From an uncultured Desulfobacter sp. (lineage in GTDB: Bacteria > Desulfobacterota > Desulfobacteria > Desulfobacterales > Desulfobacteraceae), in NCBI RefSeq assembly GCF_963677125.1, contig NZ_OY781882.1, positions 5,540,501 through 5,604,500 of the forward strand: a stretch of DNA of 64,000 nt, written 5' to 3'. Positions within the stretch are counted from its first letter, which is position 1. The number at the start of each line of letters is the position of its first letter. The notes beneath the pieces were generated by a model. It saw only the letters and a program-made list of their open reading frames with translations, was not told the DNA's origin and made no database searches. Shown here piece by piece: positions 1 to 9,700 of this stretch. Made by a program: the position numbers and the translations under genes.

Positions 1-525
1 GTTCTGCCATAGATCCCGCCGCAGTTCCTGCATACAGCGGCTGCGGCCTACCAGGTGCCGGAAAATAAAGTAATAAGCCCGTCGAAACTGATATGCCAGG
101 GCAATAAAGCGCCGGCTCTCTTCAATATCAAACCCCCAGCTGCGCAAAAGGGTCAGGGCCTCGGGGGCAAAATGGGCTTCCAGAGACTCTTCGGCATTAT
201 CAAGCTGGCGTGTGATCAGGGTATCGATCTGTTTTCTAAACAGATGGAAAAAGTGAAACAGCAGTCCGGACCGTAAAAAATACCGGGCTTCTCCCTTAAA
301 AGCACTCAAATTGATCCTGCCGCGCTTTTCTATCTGGCTCAAGCGATGACCCACGGCCTGGCACGCCTTAAGCACCCTGATATCCTTAGGGCTGTCCGGT
401 GGGACCCCTGCAAGTTCGGCTTCCCGCAGGACTCGCTCCTTGCCGAAGGGATTGGCGGCACCGGCGTAATGAACGCATTTAAAAAAAGCCAGTTCTTCCG
501 GCAGAAAATCGGTTACTTCTTTCAT
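1..525 (-). CDS. Probable sigma-54-dependent activator, N-terminal part (runs off the left edge)
   Basis: The minus strand is open for 175 codons from ATG at 525 to base 1 with no stop, so this is the 5' part of a longer gene. The visible protein starts MKEVTDFLPEELAFFK and is mostly helical. It contains FKGEARYFLRSGLLFHFF and RRFIALAYQFRRAYYF, and ends at LVGRSRCMQELRRDLWQN. That last segment resembles the lead-in to the AAA+ core of sigma-54 activators (LVGRS-x-M-x-L). I recall deltaproteobacterial activators with this N-terminal domain, but the AAA+ core lies outside the window, so the assignment is an inference. The gene diverges from the megasynthase gene across about 210 bases that hold a sigma-54-like promoter, which makes it the natural candidate regulator of the megasynthase. 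No receiver domain is visible at its N-terminus. Confidence 0.55.
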   Translation of the reverse strand, partial: MKEVTDFLPEELAFFKCVHYAGAANPFGKERVLREAELAGVPPDSPKDIRVLKACQAVGHRLSQIEKRGRINLSAFKGEARYFLRSGLLFHFFHLFRKQIDTLITRQLDNAEESLEAHFAPEALTLLRSWGFDIEESRRFIALAYQFRRAYYFIFRHLVGRSRCMQELRRDLWQN

Positions 526-558
526 ATTTCCATCTGAAGGTTTAATTTGTGTTCATTT

Positions 559-590
559 ATTGTATGACATGGATACAAATTTTGTACAAT
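559..590. promoter_or_regulatory. Paired inverted repeats, candidate activator binding site (UAS)
   Basis: TTGTAT (560-565) and ATACAA (573-578) form a perfect inverted repeat with a 7-base spacer. A second palindromic block, TTGTACAA (583-589 region), follows directly. The block lies about 100 bases upstream of the sigma-54-like promoter at 676-691, a usual distance for an enhancer-type site, and just before the divergent regulator gene. The binding role is an inference. Confidence 0.4.
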
Positions 591-675
591 GATTAATAAC
601 TCAAATTTTTTTTTGGGGCTTGCAATATTTATTTTTCTCGTATATTCAGGCTGTTGTTGTAACGATGCAGGGGTG

Positions 676-691
676 TGGCACGATCTTTGTT
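676..691 (+). promoter_or_regulatory. Sigma-54-type promoter of the megasynthase gene
   Basis: TGGCACG at 676-682 is a perfect -24 element. TTTGTT at 686-691 stands at the correct 10-base GG-to-G spacing for -12, although the usual GC is GT here. Transcription would start near 702. An AAGGAG ribosome site at 723-728 precedes the GTG start at 736. Confidence 0.5.
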
Positions 692-735
692 TGCGTTTTC
701 CCGGAGAAAACTGAAAAACAACAAGGAGAATCCCT

Positions 736-3700
736 GTGCTGAATAGAATATTGACCACCCGCCTGCCCTTGCTGGCATATCATCCCCCCAAAACATATGA
801 TCTCGATTTTTTCAAAAATATCTGGCTGTCCGGTGCCATGCCTGTTCTGGATACTGAATTCATAAGTGCATCAAAACTTTCCGATCAACTGAAACAACTT
901 AAAAATCAAAATCTGCGCCACGGTATCCGCATTTATAGCGAAGATGAAGAGACATGGGCTTATTTTGAACAGCATCCGGCAGATCTGCCCGAATGCGTTA
1001 TTGTTGCCTACCATAATCCGGATTCGCTGATCAAACACAAACAGGTAAATGCCCAGATCCTGATGATGGAGATTTATGATCCCGGGCTTGAATCCATACT
1101 AAAAAAGATCAACCCACATGGCATCATTTTAAAGGGCAGGGAAGCCGGCGGCAGGGCCTCTTCTGCGTCAAGCTTCATGCTCAGTCAATATTATGCACAA
1201 AAAAGTGACATACCGTACTTTGTCCACGGTGGGGTGGGATTCCACACAGCGCCGGGATTCTTTGCTGCCGGGGCTGCCGGTCTGGTGCTGGATGCCCAGC
1301 TTTATCTGGCCCAGGACGCGCCGGTTTCCATGGCATTTAAAGAAGCCCTTGGAAAAATGGAAGAGACCGACACGGTCATTTTAGACGGTGACGGCAATAC
1401 CCAGCATCGGGTGTTTGCCAAACCCGGGACAAAGATTGTCCGGGACCTGATCAAAAAAATCAGTATTAAAAAGGCAGAAGGACAAAGCCTGGATTTTATT
1501 AGAACTGAGATTGAACAGAACATGGCATCCCTGGGCGAGGATAATGATGCGCCCATGCAGTCCCTGTTCTATCTTGGCCAGGATGCCTTCTTTGCCCGCC
1601 ATTTTGCAAAGCGCGGCAGCGGACTCAAGGAGATGATCCGGGCACTGTTCACTTGCGTGGGGCAGGCCCTGAACGCGGTAGAGCAGTTTGATCCCTTAAC
1701 GGAAAACACCGCACTGGCAAAGGAGCACGGCACCCGTTATCCCATCACCCAGGGTCCCATGGCCAATATTTCGGACAACAAGGAATTTGCCAAGGCCGTT
1801 TATGACAACGGCGCTTTGCCTTTCTTTGCGTTAGGCAGTCTTCCCATCGAGATCGCAGACGGTATTTTGCCGGAGAAATCCGATGAACTGCCGGCCTTTG
1901 GTGCCGGCATGATCGGTATCAAAGCGTTCAACCCCACCCTGGATCATCACCTGTCGCTAATTAAAACAAAGAAAACCCCCTTTGCTCTTTTTGCCGGCGG
2001 CATCCCCTCCCAGATCAATGAATTGGAAGCCTGCGGCACCCGGGCCTATCTTCATACCCCCATGCCGGGTGTTCTGAAAAACGCCTTTGAAAAAGGCACA
2101 AGGCGTTTTATCCTGGAAGGCAATGAAGCCGGCGGCCATATCGGCAGCCTTTCCAGCGCGGTTTTGTGGGAACTGAGCATCGAAGCCCTGCTTGATATGC
2201 ACGCCGATCAAAGCCTGGATGATGTGAGCGTTTTGTTTGCCGGAGGGATTATCAGTTCTGTGGGGTCCCATTTTGTTTCCGCCATGACAGCACTTCTGGC
2301 AAAACAGGGGCTGAAGATTGGTATTCAACTGGGCACAGCGTATCTGTTCACAAAAGAAATTGTTGAAACAGGTGCCTTGACACCGGTTTATCAGCAGGTG
2401 GTCCAGGAGCATACGTGCACCACCATCATCGGCTCCACTGTTGGGCTGAACTGCCGCACTGCCGACACGACGTTTGCCGGTCAGATGATGAAAAATGAGC
2501 ATTGCCGCCTGGCAGACGGCGCCATGAATTTAGGTGAACGCAAAAGTGCTTTTGAAAAGGATAATCTAGGTTCTCTTCTCATCAGCGCCAAAGGTAAAAC
2601 CCCTGATTTCAGTTATCAAAATAACGGTCAGTGGGTGATATACACCGATGAGGAACAGCGGGAAAGCGGCAATTTCATGACCGGTGAAGGACTGCTTTTC
2701 TTTGAAGAGCAGACCACCATCGCCCAAATTCATGAGAAATTATTTCTGACAAAGGATCCGATGATTGCCCGGCTCAATGCCCTTGAAGTTTTGACCTCCG
2801 CTGACGGTCAGATCAATGATGACATTGCCGTGGTGGGCATGGGCTGCGTATTTCCAGACGCCCATGACACAGACACCTTCTGGCAGAATATTATTAACAA
2901 GAAATACAGTATCGGCAAGGTACCTGACAACCGCTGGGAAGAGTCCCTTTACTATGATCCTGATCCAAAGGCCACTGACAAGTCATATACCCAGGTCGCA
3001 GGCCTGGTAAATGACTTTCAATTTGACAATGAACGGTTCGGGTATACGCCGGCCAAGGCATCCAAATTGTCCCGCAGCCAGCAGATGCTGCTGCATGCCG
3101 CCTACCAGTCAGTGGAAAACGCAAAGCTTTTAACCGATGACAATCGGATTGCAGCAAAAGTACAGGACCGCACTGCGGTGGTTGTGGCCACCTGCCTTGG
3201 CAATGAACTGGCATCAGACCTGCATTTTAAATATTTCTTCCCCGAGGTTAAACAATACCTGCGTAATACGCCTGAATTCAAGGCCCTGTCCGAAGCGGAA
3301 CAAAAGAAAATCATTGACGAGCTGCGTACAAAGATGTCCCAGGGGTCGCTTTACGAACCTGTGCACGGCGTCACCTTGAACATGGAGGCGGCCCGCATTG
3401 CATATCACTTAGGTATCACCGGCATCAACTATGTGGTAGATGCGGCGTGTGCCACATCCCTTGCCGCCATTGAGTGTGCAATTCATGAGCTGTTGAGCGG
3501 GGCCCATGACATGGTGATCGCAGGTGGTGTCAATACCAACCTGACACCTGAATCATTTGTCGGGTTTTGTAAAATGGGCACCCTGTCCGCAAACGGGTCA
3601 TTCCCCTTTGACGAAAGGGCCGACGGATTTGTTTTGGGCGAAGGGGCTGGTGTTCTGGTCCTCAAACGCCTCAAAGACGCCATCCGGGAAAAGGATCCCA

Positions 3701-6700
3701 TTCTCGGTGTCATCAAAGGCATTGCTTCAGCTTCCGACGGCAAAGGCAAAGGCATTGCAGCCCCGGATAAAGAGGGACAGAAATTGGCGTTTCAGCGCTG
3801 TCATGAAAATGTGAAGACGAAATTTTCTCCAGGGATGGTGCAGTTTATCGAAGCCCACGGTACCGGCACAAAGGTGGGCGACGCCGTGGAAATGGAAACC
3901 CTGTGCCAGGTATATGACCAGGAGGCGTCCATTGGTGTCTCCTCCATTAAATCCCAGATCGGTCATCTACTTGGGGCTGCCGGTATGGCCGGCATGATAA
4001 AAACCTTGCTGGCGTTAAATCATCAAACCTTGCCCCCCAACGGCTCATTTGAGAAATTATCTCCAAAAATCGACATGGCAGATAAAGCCTTATTTGTTTT
4101 GGGCGATCCTAAACCCTGGGATGCTCCGGCCAATGGACCGCGCATGGCTGCGGTGAGTTCCTATGGATTCGGGGGCATTAACTACCATACCGTGGTCAGC
4201 GAATTCAACGCAGCTGATGCAACGCTTTCGCGTAAAATTTTTGCCGATCTTGACCATGACCCCAATGACGACAGAATTGTTTTTGCCGGCATGGGTGTTG
4301 TCCTGCCCAAAGCTAGAAATAAAGAGTTATTCTGGGATGCTATGGTGTCAGGTCAAAAGGCTTACCAGCCTATGCCCGCCGAGCGTCTGCCCAATGACTG
4401 CTATGCCGAAGAGGATGAAAATTCGGGCTTTCGTCTGCCCATGATGAAGAACGGCATTGTTGATGATTTTATGCTGGATCCTAAAACCTTTAAGATTCCG
4501 CCTTCCGCCATGACCTACATGGACCGGGCTCAGCTGTTCGGCCTGGATGCGGCAGGACAGGCCCTTGAACATGCCGGTCTCCAGGATAAACTAACTCCCG
4601 GCAATAAAATCGGTGCCATTTTGGGCACTATTTCCGGGACCCGGAATGTTGAATCTATCATCCGCACACGGATTCCGCTGCTCCTGCGTATGATTCGCTC
4701 CATTTCAGAGGTGGATGCGAATACGCTTTCAGCCATTGCAGATCATGTTAGTGATCAGTTAATTGAGAAGTACCCTGCCATGACCGGGGACAGCATCCCC
4801 GGCATGTTGTCAAATATTGTATCTGCACGCATCTCCAAACATTATAACACCCAGGGTACCAATTTTGTGGTGGATGCCTCATGTGCGTCTGCCACCATGG
4901 CCTTATACCTGGCGGTTAAAAATTTGCGTGCCGGCCATCTGGACGCCGTACTCACCGGCGGGGTGGACACCAACCTGTATCCGGGTGTGCTGCTGGCATT
5001 CAAACGTTTGGGCATTCTTGCGGAACATGAACCCAGCCTGTTTGACACGAATGCCAACGGATATGTTATGGGCGAGGGGGCAGCCTGTCTGGTCGCCACC
5101 ACCTATAAATATGCAAAACAGAATGATATGCCCATCCTGGGTGAATTGAAATGCCTGAACATGGCAGCAAGTGCACCTGAGCATTTGCTGTCGCCGTCTG
5201 AAAATAAATATGAAAAAGTGATTGCAACTGACACCGGGGCATTTAAAACCAGGAAATCCGATCTGGCGTATCTGGATGTGTTTGGTGTGTCTCACCCGTT
5301 CCTGGACTTGATAGAAAAACAGGCCATTGAAAAAAGCCTGAATCATCCCCTGGCATACGGAAATGTCAAAACCGAGTTCGGGTACTTTAAAGCCGCCAAT
5401 CCTGCCGTGGTCATGTCAAGGCTTTTGATGATGTCGGATAAAGGGATGTTGTTGCCCACCCATGGATACAAACCCGATTCCACACTCATCGAAAAGGACA
5501 GCTTGCTGCATCCGGTCAAAGAAATGACGCCGCTGGCCGATGGCGCGCTTTTAGGCGCTGATGTCAACGGTATCGGCGGCAACCACGCTCATGTGGTCAT
5601 CGGTCGACTGCCCAGGTTCCTGCGGTCCCGGGATACTGCGGTCTCTGTGGAACAGCCGGCCATCACCCTTGGCACCTGGCCGGATATGGTCCGTACCGAT
5701 GCCGTCACGGCCCTGCTTTCGGGCCAGGGCGCCCAGTCGGCAGGTATGCTGAAATCCCTTTATGAGACTGTTCCTGAAATCAAAGCCCTGATGGACCAGG
5801 GGGATGCCATTTTCCGTGAACGCCGTGGCGCATCTTTGCTGGACATCATGAATGCGGGTGGTTCCCCGCTCAACCAGACGGAAAACACCCAGCCGGCCAT
5901 CTTCCTGTCCACGGCAGCCATTTACAATGCATTGCAGCTCAAAGGCTTTGAACCTGATTTTTATATCGGGCACAGTGTTGGGGAATACTCAGCCCTGTAT
6001 TGCGCAGGTCTGGTTGATTTCACTACGGGCATGAACCTTGTGATTTCCAGATCTGATTTCATGGCCCGGGCCGCCGGCGAAAACCCCGGTGGCATCATGG
6101 TGGTTTTTGACGGAGAAAAAGCAGCACAGGAGATGATTGACAACTCCGGTGTTACAGATATCTGGCTGGTCAACAAAAACAGCGAAAAACAGACGGCCAT
6201 TGCCGGAACAACACAGGGTATCGATCTTTTTTGTGACTATCTGAAAGAAAAAGATATCTTTCATAAAAAACTGGCATTGTCTGCACCTTTCCATACCCCG
6301 TTGCTGGAACCTGCAGCCGCCAATATGGCAAAGACCCTTGAGACTGTGCAGTTCAACCTTAAAAACGCCCATAAAATCATCTCAAACTTGACCGCCAAAC
6401 CTTATCCTGCCGACGAACAGATGATCAGAACCCATTTGGCACGCCAGATCGTCTCCCCGGTGGAATTTGTAGAATCGGTCAAAGGTGTTTATGCCCAGGG
6501 CAGCAAGCGGTTCATTGAAATCGGACCCGGCAGGCTGTTGTGCAATCTGTTGAAAAACATCTCCATTGATAATCCGGAATCCATGCCCACGGCAGATGCC
6601 AAAAAAGGAGAGCTTGACTGTTTCAATCTGGCAGCAGAGCGCTTTATCACTCCCAAAGCGCCTGCCGTTGACCAGGCAAGCGAATCAGCGCCTCTGGATT

Positions 6701-9700
6701 TGATGAACTTTGAACCCAAAGACCTGAACAATAAAGATGTAAAATATCAGGGGTTGGAAAAAACAGACGCCCCGAAAGAACCAATGAACAACGATCTCTC
6801 TTTTAATACCTTTTTAGAACAAAACAAAACGCTGGTCCAGGATATACTCCGCCGGGAATATCAGACGTTTCAGCAGAAAAATGCCCTGGCGGCCGTTGAA
6901 CATTTAGGCCTGTACACAGGCCCCGTCTGTATTGCCGGTGTGTCCGTGGGGCTGCCGGGCAAAGGTCACCAAGTGTTCAATGATAAAAACTTTGACCGTA
7001 TTTTGGCCGGAAATAATTTCATTGAACCGTTGACCCAGGAAGAGAAGCACAAGATCGTGGACATGAATATTACCCGGGTCTACAAGCAACCCAACGGTAA
7101 CGCCCGGTTTGTGGATATTGTGCGCACCCAGGATGTGATCCAGTTGGCCGGAAAACTCGGGTATTTTGATTTGTCTACGGAATACGGCATCAGCCGCAAG
7201 TTTGACCTTGTGGATGAACTGGCCATGGCAGCAGGGCTTGAAGCATTGAAAGACGCCCATATCCCGCTGGTCCAGGGATATAAGAAAACCTCCACCGGCA
7301 GCAGTATCCCGGACGCATTGGTCTTGCCCAAAGAGATGCAGGATACAACCGGTGTGATCATGACGGGGATTTTTCCGGGGTTTGAAACCCTGTTGCACCA
7401 TCTCAATGCCTATTATTACAACAAGTTTTACGTCAAACCCTATGAAGAGCTGGAAAACATCTACTATCACCTGATGGAGAATCTTTCGGACAGGGAGATG
7501 AAGGATGTGATCACAGATTGGTTTTTTAAGATCCGTGAGCGCCGCAAAGTATACGGTCAGTATAAATTTGAACGTAATATCCTTTTTGACATCGTCTCTT
7601 TAGGCGGCGCTCATTTTGCCCAGCTCATCCGAGCCAAGGGCCCCAATATTCATCTGAGCGGCGCGTGTGCCTCCACCACCCAGGCCATTGGCGTGGCACA
7701 AGACTGGATTCGAAACGACCGGTGCGAGAGAGTCATTGTCATCGGCGGGGAAGCGGCCACAAGTGAGGCCCAGATGGCGTGGGTCGGCTCAGGATTCTTG
7801 GCCATGGGTGCTGCCACCAGCAAGGAAGTGGTTTCAGACGCGGCCAAACCCTTTGATGAGGATCGAAACGGTACAATTTTAGGTTCCGGGGCCGTGGGCG
7901 TAGTTGTGGAACGTCAAGATACCCTGCAACGCAGGGGATTGAGCGGCCAGGCAAAGATTTTGGGTTCTTATATCGGTAACAGTGCATTCCATCCTTCCCG
8001 CATTGATGTGCATCACCTTGCCGGTGAACTCAGTAAATTTGTGGGCCGGGTGGAAAAACAAAACGACATATCCCGCAGAGACATGGCTAAACAATTGGTA
8101 TTCATGTCCCATGAGACCTTTACACCGGCCCGGGGCGGCAGTGCCTCGGCTGAAGTTGAGGCATTGAAAGGCGCGTTTCCGAATGATTATAAGCAAATAG
8201 CGATTACCAATACCAAGGGATATACCGGGCATACCCTGGGCGCGGGCGTTGAAGATGCCATACTGGTCAAAGGCCTGCAGAAAAAGACGTTCCCTCCTGT
8301 GGCCAATCTGGATAATGTTCCTGCCGAGTTTTCTGATTTGAATTTTACACAATCAGGACATGGTGATTACCGTTATGGCCTGCATTTCAGCGCCGGGTTT
8401 GGGTCTCATTTTGCCTTTTTAATGGTGGACCGGATCCAGGAAGGCGACGTGGAGAACAACCCGGTTTACCATGAGTGGCTGGCCCGGATTACCGGCAGTC
8501 CGGATCCCATGCTGGGCATTGTAAATAAAACCTTGTGCGTTCTTCCCAAGGAAAAACAGGCCGAAACAACGGCCCCGGAGAAGGTGGCACAAAAAGAGAT
8601 GTCTGCCGCCGGGAACGATGCCCCTGCAAGCCAGCCATCAAAGGTGGAGGAAGCACCCAAACAGCCGGCACAACCTGCGGACAGTGCAGGGAGCACCGAT
8701 GTTTTAGGTCAAATCACTGACCTGATTGCAAACCAGACCGGTTATACCCATGACATGCTGGAACCGGATCTGGATCTGGAAGCGGACTTGGGCATTGACA
8801 CGGTCAAGCAGGTGGAGACCTTCGGGAAAATCACCAAGTCCTTTGGCTTGACCGTTCCCGAAGATATCAGCCTGTCGGAATTGAATACCATCCGGAAAAT
8901 TGCCGAGTACATCGGCAGCCGGATTGAGACGACGGATACCCCGGCTCAGCCAGACGCCGGTACGCCTGCCCAGGAAGTCACAGCTGCTTCAGGCAGCGGT
9001 CCGGACGTGATGAAGGAGATCACCGCCTTGATTGCCGAACAGACCGGTTACACCCTGGATATGCTGGAACCGGACCTTGATCTGGAAGCGGATCTGGGTA
9101 TTGACACGGTTAAACAGGTGGAGACCTTTGGCAAGATAACCAAGTCCTTTGGGCTGAGTGTTCCCGAAGACATCAGCCTTTCGGAATTGAATACCATCCG
9201 CAAAATTGCCGAGTATATCGGCAGCCGGATTGAGACGACGGATACCCCGGCTCAGCCCGACGCCGGTGCGCCTGCCCAGGCACCAACACCTGCTTCCGGC
9301 AGCGGCCCGGACATTATTGATGACATCACCGCCTTGATTGCCGAGCAGACCGGTTATACCCCGGACATGCTGGAACCTGACCTTGATCTGGAAGCGGATT
9401 TGGGCATTGATACGGTCAAGCAGGTGGAGACCTTCGGCAAGATCACCAAATCCTTTGGCTTGACCGTGCCCGAAGATATCAGCCTTTCTGAACTGAATAC
9501 CATCCGCAAAATTGCCGAATATATCGGCAGCCGTATCCAGGCGGAGGGTTCCCCGGAACAGACTGAATCCGACACGGCGCCTCCGGCAACGCAGGCCGAT
9601 ACTGACAGTGGCTCGGATATCACGGGTGAGATCACGGCCATGATTGCCGAGCAGACCGGTTACACCCAGGACATGCTGGAACCGGATCTGGATCTGGAAG

